Shown one piece after another: positions 16,652 through 24,835 of a stretch of 64,000 bases of DNA. The notes beneath the pieces were generated by a model. The model worked only from the letters and a program-made list of their open reading frames with translations, searched no databases and was not told where the DNA came from. The position numbers and the translations under genes were made by a program. The stretch spans positions 62,001 through 126,000 of the forward strand of contig JAXGYK010000002.1 of NCBI GenBank assembly GCA_040772305.1, written 5' to 3'. This DNA comes from Mesolinea sp040772305. Lineage in GTDB: Bacteria; Chloroflexota; Anaerolineae; Anaerolineales; Anaerolineaceae. Within the stretch, counting starts at the first letter, position 1, and the number at the start of each line of letters is the position of its first letter.

Positions 16652-17744
16652 TGTACTCTAGTGAAACATACCTAACATCGTGAATAACTAGTAGAATTAT
16701 ACAAGGAGATCACGATGGACGCAGGATTAAGAGTAGCACATCAGAAACTGAGTGTCTTGCAGCTGGCAGAGAGTTTGCGCAATGTTAGCGAGGCTTGCCG
16801 CCAGCGCGGGGTTTCGCGCACCCAATTCTACGAATACAAGCGCAGGTTTCAGACTCACGGGATCGAGGGATTGAAGGATCTCCCTCCCATACCCAAATCC
16901 AATCCTCTCACCACACCTCCCGAGCAAGTAGAGCGGATCTTGGAACTTAGCCTGGAACACCCCACATGGGGATGCAACAAGCTGTGCGACAGCCTGGCTC
17001 TTGAAGGGATCAAAATCAGTTATCCCACCATTCAGAATATCCTCAACAAGCATGAGATGGGTACTCGCTATGAGCGGCTACTCAAGCTCGAAGAGCGAAG
17101 TCTCGAACACCAGATCGAGTTGAGCCCCCAGCAAGTGGCCTGGATCGAGAAGGCCAATCCCTGCTTCCGGGAGCGGCATATCGAGAGCAGCCGGCCGGGG
17201 GAAGTGCTTTCCCAAGATACGTTTTATGTCGGTGTGCTCAAGGGCGTGGGGCGGGTCTACTTGCACGCAGTCGTGGATACTTATGGCAGCTATGCCTTTG
17301 GCTTTCTGCACACCACCAAACAGCCAGAAGCAGCAGTAGCAGTTGTCCACAATGACGTCCTACCTTTTTACAAAGAAAAAGGGCTACCGGTGGATGCGAT
17401 CTTGACCGATAATGGGCGTGAATTTTGCGGGAAAGACACCCATCCATACGAACTCTATCTGGAGCTCAATGACATCGAGCACCGCAAGACCCAGGTGCGC
17501 AGACCGCAAACGAATGGGTTTGTTGAGCGCTTCAACCGAACGGTCCTGGACGAATTCTTCCGCATCGCCTTTCGCACGAAGCTGTACGAATCTGTGGAAG
17601 CACTTCAGGTAGATTTAGACGCCTGGTTGGTCCACTACAATACCGAGCGACCACACCAGGGCTATCGTAATCAGGGTCGGCGTCCTATTGAGACGATTGA
17701 GTTGTTTTCAACTCAGGGTGTTAGGAATGAGTCCTAAGAGTACA
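16652..17744 (+). mobile_element. IS481-family element, copy 2, with 7-bp target duplication
   Basis: The ends are TGTACTCTAGTGAAA at 16652 and TCCTAAGAGTACA ending at 17744, imperfect inverted repeats that also share CCTAACA further in. The direct repeat TATAAAA flanks the element exactly (16645-16651 and 17745-17751). Removing the element and one copy of the duplication restores an open frame (LLSKYKIKENLKVKELSRG) of an ABC ATPase, proving insertion into that gene. Only 20 bp separate it from copy 1. Confidence 0.92.
16715..17737 (+). CDS. IS481-family transposase (copy 2)
   Basis: This is a 340-residue transposase with an HTH (NVSEACRQRGVSRTQFYEYK) and DDE motifs: LSQDTFYVG, ILTDNGREF and VERFNRTVLDEF. 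An AAGGAG ribosome-binding site precedes the ATG. The frame is intact and the element has target duplications, so it was recently mobile. It is more G/C-rich in codon choice than the A/T-rich genes that flank it, which marks it as a later arrival. Confidence 0.95.
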   Translation: MDAGLRVAHQKLSVLQLAESLRNVSEACRQRGVSRTQFYEYKRRFQTHGIEGLKDLPPIPKSNPLTTPPEQVERILELSLEHPTWGCNKLCDSLALEGIKISYPTIQNILNKHEMGTRYERLLKLEERSLEHQIELSPQQVAWIEKANPCFRERHIESSRPGEVLSQDTFYVGVLKGVGRVYLHAVVDTYGSYAFGFLHTTKQPEAAVAVVHNDVLPFYKEKGLPVDAILTDNGREFCGKDTHPYELYLELNDIEHRKTQVRRPQTNGFVERFNRTVLDEFFRIAFRTKLYESVEALQVDLDAWLVHYNTERPHQGYRNQGRRPIETIELFSTQGVRNES

Positions 17745-18254
17745 TATAAAATTAAAGAGAATTTAAAGGTTAAAGAACTTTCCAGAGGAATGTCAACAAA
17801 ACTAATGATGGCAATTGCCCTCTGCCATGGCGCAAAGACATTAATTCTGGACGAACCGACAAGTGGTTTGGATCCTGCGGCGAGGGAAGAGTTTAGGGAT
17901 ATGATCCAAGCTTTTATGGATGAAGATGAGGAACACACTGTCTTATTCTCAACTCATATTACTACTGACTTGGAAGCAATTGCTGATTTTATTCTATTTA
18001 TTCAAGATGGAAATAAAGTATTTTATGGAACAAAAGACGATTTACTTGAAGAATTTCGATTGATTAAGGCAGACCATAAAGAATTTACAAAATTAGATGA
18101 AGCTACACTAATAGGAGTAAAACAATTTGATACAAGAAGTGAAGCTTTAATAAAGACTAAATATTCAGATTTATTAAACGACAGATTTATTGTAGAAAGA
18201 CCAACCATTGATTCCATCGTGACTTTCTTCAATAGAGGAGAATATTATGAATGA
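17745..18254 (+). pseudogene. ABC transporter ATP-binding protein, N-terminal half missing (interrupted by IS)
   Basis: The remaining part keeps the signature KELSRGMSTKL, Walker B TLILDEPTSGLDP, the H-loop FSTHITTDL and the C-terminal regulatory segment. Walker A and everything before it are absent. Twenty further bases of the gene lie at 16632-16651, between the two IS elements. With copy 2 removed, these bases read in frame LLSKYKIKEN. Copy 1 replaces the rest. The family is the ABC-2 type exporter ATPase of Firmicutes. The fragment overlaps the permease gene by 8 nt, as in an intact operon. It cannot bind ATP without Walker A, so it is nonfunctional. A frame starting inside the IS (17688) has no meaning. 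Confidence 0.88.
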
Positions 18255-18912
18255 AGTATTGAAAGTTGCAAAAATAGATACTATTGCAATCAAGCCATAC
18301 TTAAGTATGAAAAATTTTATCATTTTCCTTGCAATCGCCCTTTTTATGACTATTAGCATGAAAAGAGCAGACATGTTTTTATATATGTCATTTTTTATGA
18401 CACTTATGTATCAGTCATATCCTTTCATTGTAGGTGAATCATCAGGTTTAGAAAGGGTTTATCGGATGTTTGGATTTGATAATAGAAATGTTGTTCGGGG
18501 GAGATACCTGTGGGTCATCACCTCTGGATTATTCGTTATTATCCTAGGATTAATTATTTCTTTACTAGCGTCTTTTGTACTAGAAAAGGAAGGATTAAAG
18601 CTTCAAGAATATGGTCTTACTGTCCTTGTGTATTATTGGATCTTGATACTTATAGTTTCCTTTCAATACCCATTAATGTTTAAATTAGAATACAGTAAGG
18701 CCAGACAATTTTCCACAATTCCCTTGTTCTTAACTTTTATGATTATTTTTTTAGTCGGCAATTTTTTAGGTTTGAATAAAGTAGAAGAATTAGCCTTATT
18801 TGCAATAAAAAATATTGAAGTAGTTATTGCATGTTTTTTATGTATATTATTTGCAATTCTATTTATTTCTATAAAAATATCGGAAAAATTCTACTGCGAG
18901 AAAGAAATTTGA
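18247..18912 (+). CDS. ABC-2 type transporter permease
   Basis: The 221-residue integral membrane protein has six predicted helices (around 22-38, 45-60, 92-115, 128-145, 157-177 and 190-212). The segment GESSGLERVYRMFGFDNRNVVRGRYLW between helices 2 and 3 is typical of ABC2_membrane_5-type permeases of Firmicutes. Its ATPase partner directly upstream is destroyed, so the exporter is probably dead unless another ATPase complements it. The frame itself is intact. Very A/T-rich codon use contrasts with the core genes of the window. A strong terminator follows at 18951-18987. Confidence 0.85.
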   Translation: MNEVLKVAKIDTIAIKPYLSMKNFIIFLAIALFMTISMKRADMFLYMSFFMTLMYQSYPFIVGESSGLERVYRMFGFDNRNVVRGRYLWVITSGLFVIILGLIISLLASFVLEKEGLKLQEYGLTVLVYYWILILIVSFQYPLMFKLEYSKARQFSTIPLFLTFMIIFLVGNFLGLNKVEELALFAIKNIEVVIACFLCILFAILFISIKISEKFYCEKEI

Positions 18913-18950
18913 GCAGGATAAACATACTCATAAGGAAATAACACCAATCC

Positions 18951-18987
18951 CCACGATCTAAGTTGAACTTAGGTCGTGGTTTTTTTA
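18951..18987 (+). terminator. Rho-independent terminator after the ABC-2 permease gene
   Basis: CCACGATCTAAGTT pairs with AACTTAGGTCGTGG over about 13 pairs (18951-18979), followed by eight T residues (18980-18987). Confidence 0.92.
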
Positions 18988-19257
18988 TTTCTTAAACTTT
19001 TTAAAGACTAGTCTTTGAATCTCACTATTTATAAGGTTTTAGTGAGAGCAGTTGCGGAAAAATGTATAAAATAAGCAGGAACACTGAAAGGATCATATCG
19101 AGATTAATACAATTTAAGGATCACAATAAAGTTGTCACTTAGCTATGTTCAAAAGGTTTTAGGGGTGCAGTATCCCCTGATGGAAACCTGGCGTACACAT
19201 GCAGGACAGGCTTTTACAGGAGTTTTTTTCAGACAAATTGATGGGTAGGAGATACTG
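18988..19257. other. Intergenic DNA between terminator and small membrane protein gene
   Basis: No gene is supported here. It contains a short GGGG...CCCC hairpin near 19163-19178 and must hold the promoter of the gene at 19258. The stretch 18913-18950, before the terminator, is also empty. Confidence 0.4.
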
Positions 19258-19707
19258 ATGTTGAGGGCTTACAAAATTAGTTTCGATATTTGGGCATTAG
19301 TCTTGTTCCTGATGATTATGCTGCCAAACTTTATCTGGTTCGCCAATCCCGCACCAAAGGATATTTTAAGAGCGGATTCGATCACGAAAACCATAGATAA
19401 AATCACTTCCGTATTCCAGATCTTGATGATTGCAGCCTTGTGTATCCTCAGGAACAATGAATCTCAAAAACTCAGTGCAACTCCGCTCATTATCATCACG
19501 GGAGTTTGTTGCCTGCTGTATTATTTCAGTTGGTTTGCGTATTATCAGGGTTTAGCAGGTACGATCGCTATCCTGGGATTGACGGTTCTGCCATGCCTGG
19601 CATTCTTACTCTATGCAATCGATAGAAAAAACGGAATCGCAATAGTTCCGGCTTTATTGTTCACGGTTGGTCATCTGATATATGCCTTCGCAAATTTTAT
19701 CTTGTGA
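19258..19707 (+). CDS. Small integral membrane protein of unknown function
   Basis: The 149-residue protein has four hydrophobic segments: about residues 10-30, 52-70, 75-95 and 100-120, with a possible fifth at 128-147. A conserved-looking NFIWFANPAPKDILRADS loop follows the first helix, and TVGHLIYAFANFIL forms the C-terminus. I do not recognise a named family with certainty. Similar short four-helix proteins are common in Firmicutes. A GGTAGGAGA ribosome-binding site precedes the ATG at 19258. It stands alone on the plus strand. Confidence 0.7.
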   Translation: MLRAYKISFDIWALVLFLMIMLPNFIWFANPAPKDILRADSITKTIDKITSVFQILMIAALCILRNNESQKLSATPLIIITGVCCLLYYFSWFAYYQGLAGTIAILGLTVLPCLAFLLYAIDRKNGIAIVPALLFTVGHLIYAFANFIL

Positions 19708-19748
19708 TAAATTCCAATTTGCTAATTCTTTAAAGGCCCTATGGAGGG

Positions 19749-19973
19749 ATGATACAATTTTTCAGTAAGCAGGACAGGCTATTATTTCGAAGACGAGCAG
19801 GAATCGATAAACTGCTTCCAAATCTGATAGCAGCTCGTGTTTCCTTGCAGCCAAAATCTAAAATGTACGCAAGTGCAGTTTGGACCAGCTGTAAGGTGAA
19901 GGAAGTACCCTTGAGAATTATGCTTTTCACAAACCTTGGATTGGATAAAACGAGTTGGCATCGCATTTTCTAA
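19749..19973 (+). CDS. Doubtful small ORF
   Basis: A 74-codon frame starts MIQFFSKQDRLLFRRRAG and has a GGAGG immediately upstream, though too close for ideal spacing. There are no recognisable motifs, and the antisense strand is also open over most of it. It overlaps the start of the next gene by 19 bp. It may be a decayed gene fragment rather than a real gene. Confidence 0.2.
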   Translation: MIQFFSKQDRLLFRRRAGIDKLLPNLIAARVSLQPKSKMYASAVWTSCKVKEVPLRIMLFTNLGLDKTSWHRIF

Positions 19974-20356
19974 AACTATTTGATCCCCGGGGAACAAAAA
20001 TCGCTTTTTTGTTTCTCGCTATGCTCCTGAACATTGCCTGGGTCCTAATATTTTTCGATATTGTCGACGGTCTGCTCCTGCGTTATGGGGAGCGTTTTGG
20101 CTCTGTGGACACCACCCTGATGCTGGGGGTTTTTATCGGCTCCTTGAGCAGCGCTTTTTTGATCTCCCGCCTGGCTAAAGATCGCCGCGGCATCACCTAC
20201 GGCCTGTATGGCGGGCTGGCAGGCCTGATTGCTGTTGCAGTTCTATTGCGGGACAATGGCTTGCTGCTGAGTCTTGTGGGTTTGGTTGCGCCCCTGGGAG
20301 GGTATAACGGAGGGATGCTGGGCGAAGCGAGCCAGTTACCACGTCACCGGAAATAA
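19955..20356 (+). CDS. Small membrane protein of unknown function
   Basis: The 133-residue protein starts with TTG at 19955. Four hydrophobic segments are seen, at about 15-38 (IAFLFLAMLLNIAWVLIFF), 52-70, 82-98 and 103-118. A short polar loop with DRRGITYG lies between helices 2 and 3. The C-terminus is short and basic (QLPRHRK). Family not recognised. It converges on murE, with only 17 bp between the stop codons. Confidence 0.6.
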   Translation: MASHFLKLFDPRGTKIAFLFLAMLLNIAWVLIFFDIVDGLLLRYGERFGSVDTTLMLGVFIGSLSSAFLISRLAKDRRGITYGLYGGLAGLIAVAVLLRDNGLLLSLVGLVAPLGGYNGGMLGEASQLPRHRK

Positions 20357-20373
20357 TCTTTCCTGGATTGAGG

Positions 20374-21927
20374 CTAGGGTGAAGGCAAGTAGGGCATTGG
20401 CGGGCCATCAATACCCAAATGTTCAGCCAGGGCAGCGCGCATTGCGGTTCGGTCGTCCCAGTCGTATTCTGTGCTGCCAAAGCACATGCTCTGTTCGTGC
20501 CCTTTGCCCAGGCTGATTACCAAATCCCCCGGCTTTGCCAGAGCAATTGCCTTACGGATTGCCTCACGCCGGTCTCCAACACGCATAAAGTCCTGGCCTT
20601 CGATTGCGCCTGCGCCAATTGCCGCCTGGGCCATTTCCGCCAGAATATCCCTTAAAGGTTCGCTGCGCGGGTCCTCCGCTGTAAGGATGGAAATATCTGC
20701 CAGTTTCACCGCCACTTCGGGCATCATCCGCCGTTTTGCTCGGTCGCGCAATCCAGCCGAGCCAAAGACCGCAATCAGCCTTCCTTTAGTCTGAGTGCGC
20801 GCGGTTCGCAGGGCAGCTTCCAGGGCATTAGGGGTGTGCGCAAAATCTACGATTGCCGTAAAATCCTGCCCCATCTCGATTTTTTCCATACGGCCTGCGA
20901 TACCTTTTGCATTTTGCAATGCCTCTAGCACATGCTCAATGGGCAAACCTAGACCCAGACAGGTTGCTCCAATGGCTGCCAAACAGTTGGAAACGTTGTA
21001 AACCCCATGCATCGGTGTGGATAGATCCCAGTTTTTCCCCTGAGCATGGAGCGTAAAGCGTAAGCCTTCAGGGCCATCGCTGATCGAATCTGCCCAAAGG
21101 TCAGCTTCATTTACAGCACTGTAACTGATTTGCCCAACGGGCGAGATACGCTTGAGATACTCATAAGACTGATCATCTTTGTTCAGTACTGCCTTGCGCA
21201 AATTCCCCATGCGTTTTTGGGCGGTGTGTTCAAGTCCGGAAAAAAGCAGCCCTTTGGCAGCAAGATAGTTTTGATAAGTGCCATGATAGTCCAGGTGTTC
21301 ATGGGTAACATTGGTTACTACGGCCAGGTCAAAATCGCAGGCTGTTGCCCTGCTTTGAGCTAAGCCATGGCTGGTTGTTTCCAGAACACAATGACTCATG
21401 CCCTCTTTTACCATCTCGGCTAAATAGCTCTGGATCTCCGGAGCATCAGGCGTGGTTACATGAAACCCGGTGTCCAGCGCCTTGTCGCCGATTAATGCGC
21501 TTAATGTAGAAATCATTCCAGCTTTGATGCCTGCCTGGCTCAGGATTTGATGGATTATCGTCGTAGTCGTGGTTTTACCGTCAGTGCCGGTTACCCCGAT
21601 CATGCACAAGTCCCGGGCCGGGTGGCCGTAGAATGCAGCAGCCAGATGGGCCAGATTGGCGCGCATATCTCCAGCTAATTGAACGTAGGATAAATTTGCC
21701 TGCTCATAGGATGGCCGGGATCCAATAACTACTGCTGCTCCATTGCGCAAAGCCTGGGGAATATAGTCCCATCCGTCGCTGCTTTCGCCCTTGATGGCCA
21801 CAAAGGCATACCCTGGCTGTACCTTGCGCGAATCGGATGTAATGCCGCAAATTGGCACGGATGGTGCTTTGTTCAGTGGTTTTAGACCAGCAGCAGATAT
21901 AAGCTTATTTAAAGTTTTGGCAGGCAT
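20374..21927 (-). CDS. murE: MurE-type UDP-N-acetylmuramyl-tripeptide synthetase (variant specificity motif)
   Basis: This 517-residue Mur ligase adds the third residue (a diamino acid) to UDP-MurNAc-L-Ala-D-Glu in the cytoplasm. The N-terminal domain has TSDSRKVQPGYAFVA. The central ATP domain has GVTGTDGKTTTT (112-122), LETTSHGL, and VTNVTHEHLDYHG (carbamylated-Lys region SYLAEM.. nearby). The C-terminal domain has FGSAGLRDRAKR and EDPRSE (418-423). The classical meso-DAP motif is DNPR; here the second position is Asp preceded by Glu. The third residue may therefore be ornithine or lysine rather than meso-DAP; this is an inference. It lies downstream of the lactate permease and a 57-aa gene on the same strand. 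Confidence 0.92.
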   Translation of the reverse strand: MPAKTLNKLISAAGLKPLNKAPSVPICGITSDSRKVQPGYAFVAIKGESSDGWDYIPQALRNGAAVVIGSRPSYEQANLSYVQLAGDMRANLAHLAAAFYGHPARDLCMIGVTGTDGKTTTTTIIHQILSQAGIKAGMISTLSALIGDKALDTGFHVTTPDAPEIQSYLAEMVKEGMSHCVLETTSHGLAQSRATACDFDLAVVTNVTHEHLDYHGTYQNYLAAKGLLFSGLEHTAQKRMGNLRKAVLNKDDQSYEYLKRISPVGQISYSAVNEADLWADSISDGPEGLRFTLHAQGKNWDLSTPMHGVYNVSNCLAAIGATCLGLGLPIEHVLEALQNAKGIAGRMEKIEMGQDFTAIVDFAHTPNALEAALRTARTQTKGRLIAVFGSAGLRDRAKRRMMPEVAVKLADISILTAEDPRSEPLRDILAEMAQAAIGAGAIEGQDFMRVGDRREAIRKAIALAKPGDLVISLGKGHEQSMCFGSTEYDWDDRTAMRAALAEHLGIDGPPMPYLPSP

Positions 21928-21959
21928 TATCTGTCTCCAATTCTAATCACTTAAGAACA

Positions 21960-22133
21960 TCATTTCACGATTGCCAAAAGCAGAAAGATTGCGCCCAAAA
22001 GTATGGTCAGCAAAAATGCCAGGCCTTCATTGCCTGCTTGCAAGGCGAAATACAGGCCAAAAGGAGCCAGGATTTCGATGGCCAGGAGGGCTAAGCGGAG
22101 CCTGAATGAAAGCTTTCTCTTAGCCGTCTTCAT
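21960..22133 (-). CDS. 57-residue two-helix membrane protein
   Basis: The peptide starts MKTAKRKLSFRLRLALLAIE, with a basic N-terminus. Two hydrophobic helices (about 13-31 and 35-55) are joined by QAGNEG. Its ATG overlaps the stop of the lactate permease gene (ATGA, 22130-22133), so it is translationally coupled. It resembles small accessory membrane proteins encoded beside transporters. No family is recognised. A much longer frame reaching back into the permease gene is an artefact. Confidence 0.7.
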   Translation of the reverse strand: MKTAKRKLSFRLRLALLAIEILAPFGLYFALQAGNEGLAFLLTILLGAIFLLLAIVK

Positions 22134-23761
22134 GGTACTGCTCCTGTACTGCTCAGCAATGACCAAATGAAAACCGTGATGGTGAGAATTCCTGTTGGAA
22201 TGGCAATAAGGGGCAGCAGCTTTTGAAGTACCCGCCCTTCCTGGCCACTCATACCCACAGTCGTGCAGCCCACAATAATTTTTGCCGGGGCACACACGCT
22301 CCCCAAGGAGGCTCCGGCGCTCTGAGCTGCCAAAATCAGGGGGATATTCAAGCCCAAAAGGCGTGCTGTTTCAAAATGCATTCTGCCGAACAGCAGGTTC
22401 GAGTTTACATTGGCACCGGTTAGGATGGCACCCAGCAAGCCAGTTGCGGGAACTACGGCTGGGTATGCTTGTTTGCCTAAGGCTTCGCTCAAGCCCTTTG
22501 AAAGGGTATATGTCATCCCGCTTTGCTCCATAATGACAGCAACGCCGATCATGGCAAGGACACCCAGGCTCGAATCAACCGAGGCATGCAGGGTGCGGCT
22601 TAAAACTGTGCGTAAGGAGTCTTTATGAAGGATGCCGGCAAACCAATATACCAGGCAGCTTAGTACACAGGCATAAAATGCCAATGCGCCAGAGTTTGAG
22701 AAGACGCTGATCACCTTGCCCGGCCCAGCCGGAACCAACCACCCAAGGCGCGTGCTGATTTCAGGAAACTGCAAGCTGAACTTCCAGGCTCCCAGGGCTT
22801 CCTTTAAAGGCTTGATTAAAATCGTAGCAAATCCCAAAACCAGGAGGATGAGGTAGGGGCAAACAAGCAGCCAAAAATTCCTTTCCTTTTTCTCGTCAAG
22901 CGGCAGTACTGCTTCTGACGCAGAGTTTGACAGCTCAGGTTCAGCCTTATTCTTTTGCAACCCGTCTTTTTGGAAGAATCTTAGCCGGCTGATTAGTACC
23001 AGGACTATTCCACCCAAAATTACGGCTGCAAACACTGCCACAGTCCACAAGCCTGCAAGCCCCATCAGGTGATGCGTTAGTGCCATTGTGCCACCTACGG
23101 CAAAAATAGCAGGCAGCCTGCGCAAGGTTCCCTTCCAGCCCATGCTTAATACACTGATAATCATGCCTGTAGGAATGATGGTAAGACCCAGTAAAACACC
23201 TACGTAGGGTGCCATCGCCTGGGCTTGAACCCCGGTAATCCCTGCAAGCGCAATTAAAGCTCCGGCCATGATGCCGTAAGTGACGGTCCAGTTATGGCCC
23301 ATGGCAGCCATCACAGCCGATTTTACAGGGCTGTATCCCATACTGACCAGGATAGGGGCACATACGGCCATAGGAACGCCATAGCCGCCCATTCCCTGAA
23401 AAAAAGACGACAAAAGCCACGCGATCAGCAGTACCTGTAAGCCGCGGTCGGCAACTAATTTGGAAATCTCATCAGCAATTCGCTTGATTGCACCGGCTTC
23501 ATTTGCAAGATTGTAAAGGAATAAGGAACTAGTAACGATGAGCAAAAGGTCCAATGCCAGGAGGATTGCTTTTATCTGGCTGAAAGCTATCAATTGCCAA
23601 TTTGCCCCAAAGAAGGTTAACGCACAAAAAACCGCTAAAAGCCATGCGGCAGCCCCGGCACGCATTCCGCCCCATTTAAAACGCAGCATCAACAGAAGCA
23701 TTGCTGCAATAGGTAGAAGCGAAAGCAACCAAGTAAACAGGTTAAGTTGCATAGGTGACAA
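22130..23761 (-). CDS. L-lactate permease (LctP/LldP family)
   Basis: The 543-residue protein has about 13 transmembrane helices. Family motifs include FFQGMGGYGVPMAVCAPILVSMGY in the N-terminal half. The C-terminal half has LLGAILTGANVNSNLLFGRMH and QSAGASLGSVCAPAKIIVG. The charged cytoplasmic loop (about 275-300, Lys/Glu-rich) is usual. It moves lactate or glycolate with protons across the cytoplasmic membrane. The first gene of a probable lctP - 57-aa - murE unit. Its ATG is close to the divergent restriction-modification pair. Confidence 0.95.
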   Translation of the reverse strand: MSPMQLNLFTWLLSLLPIAAMLLLMLRFKWGGMRAGAAAWLLAVFCALTFFGANWQLIAFSQIKAILLALDLLLIVTSSLFLYNLANEAGAIKRIADEISKLVADRGLQVLLIAWLLSSFFQGMGGYGVPMAVCAPILVSMGYSPVKSAVMAAMGHNWTVTYGIMAGALIALAGITGVQAQAMAPYVGVLLGLTIIPTGMIISVLSMGWKGTLRRLPAIFAVGGTMALTHHLMGLAGLWTVAVFAAVILGGIVLVLISRLRFFQKDGLQKNKAEPELSNSASEAVLPLDEKKERNFWLLVCPYLILLVLGFATILIKPLKEALGAWKFSLQFPEISTRLGWLVPAGPGKVISVFSNSGALAFYACVLSCLVYWFAGILHKDSLRTVLSRTLHASVDSSLGVLAMIGVAVIMEQSGMTYTLSKGLSEALGKQAYPAVVPATGLLGAILTGANVNSNLLFGRMHFETARLLGLNIPLILAAQSAGASLGSVCAPAKIIVGCTTVGMSGQEGRVLQKLLPLIAIPTGILTITVFIWSLLSSTGAVP

Positions 23762-23953
23762 TTATAAGATGGCTTGCTGAATGAGGAGTATCATTTCACC
23801 GGCTTTTTGCCCAAAGCGGCTCTATTGGGTAGTTTCCCTTCAGTTTATAAACCTTAATCAGAGGCACAGTATTCCGATACTTTTTACTGGGCTGTAGTTT
23901 TACACATCGTTTGATAGGTACAATCTTGTCAATAGACATGGTATAAATGTTCT

Positions 23954-24835
23954 ATGTTCCCTAAAGAATTGGAAAACAAGGTAGTTATCGGAGACTGCTT
24001 GGACGTAATGAAAAAGATGCCGAATGACTCGGTTGATCTAATCTTTACGTCACCTCCTTATGCTGATCAACGAAAAAATACCTATGGTGGGATTTCGCCG
24101 GATAAGTATGTTGATTGGTTCTTACCAAAAAGTGCTGAGATGCTTAGAGTTTTATCTCCCACTGGAACCTTTATCCTCAATATAAAAGAGCGAGTTGTTA
24201 ACGGTGAGCGTCATACATATGTTCTGGACCTTATAAAGGAGATGAAATCTCAAGGCTGGTTATGGACGGAAGAATTCATCTGGCACAAAAAAAATTCTCA
24301 TCCTGGCAAGTGGAGCAATAGATTCAGAGACAGTTGGGAAAGACTACTTCAATTCAATAAAACTAGAAAATTCCTCATGAACCAAGATTCTGTTATGGTT
24401 CCTGTAGGGGACTGGGCAAAAAGCAGGTTGTCGAATTTGAGCGAAAAAGATAAAACTCGCGACAATTCTTCTGTAGGAAGTGGATTTGGAAAGAATGTTT
24501 CAAAATGGGTTGGTCGAGATATGGTGTACCCATCCAACGTGATCCACATGGCCACAGAATGTGGAAATAAGCAGCATAGTGCGGCCTTTCCAATAGATCT
24601 GCCAACTTGGTTTATCAAATTGTTTACCAATGAAGGAGATATGGTACTTGATCCCTTCTTAGGGTCTGGGACTACAGCCCTATCAGCCATGCAACTTGGC
24701 AGGAGATTCGTTGGAATTGACATAAATCGGGAATACATTAATATATCAGCCAATAGACTCTATGGCACTCAATTGCAGTTAAAAGGACTTGCAGAAGAAG
24801 CTGCATCCTACTTGGTAGATGGGGCAGAATTATGA
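23954..24835 (+). CDS. Type II DNA methyltransferase (beta class, probable N4-cytosine)
   Basis: The 293-residue enzyme has the catalytic motif TSPPY at residues 32-36 and the AdoMet-binding motif DPFLGSGTT near 237-245 close to the C-terminus. That order (motif IV first, motif I last) is the beta class; TSPPY is most often found in N4-cytosine methylases, although N6-adenine cannot be excluded. The target-recognition region (about 100-200, including RDSWERLLQFNKTRKFLMN) is in the middle. The gene overlaps the next ORF by 4 nt (ATGA). That ORF looks like a restriction enzyme, so together they form a type II restriction-modification system that the methylase protects against. The 5' untranslated leader appears very short. 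Confidence 0.92.
   Translation: MFPKELENKVVIGDCLDVMKKMPNDSVDLIFTSPPYADQRKNTYGGISPDKYVDWFLPKSAEMLRVLSPTGTFILNIKERVVNGERHTYVLDLIKEMKSQGWLWTEEFIWHKKNSHPGKWSNRFRDSWERLLQFNKTRKFLMNQDSVMVPVGDWAKSRLSNLSEKDKTRDNSSVGSGFGKNVSKWVGRDMVYPSNVIHMATECGNKQHSAAFPIDLPTWFIKLFTNEGDMVLDPFLGSGTTALSAMQLGRRFVGIDINREYINISANRLYGTQLQLKGLAEEAASYLVDGAEL

Noticed and set aside
17688..17744. ATP-binding protein start inside the IS481-type element
   Set aside because: The frame from 17688 to 17744 is transposon sequence out of frame with the transposase. The true ATPase reading begins beyond the target duplication.
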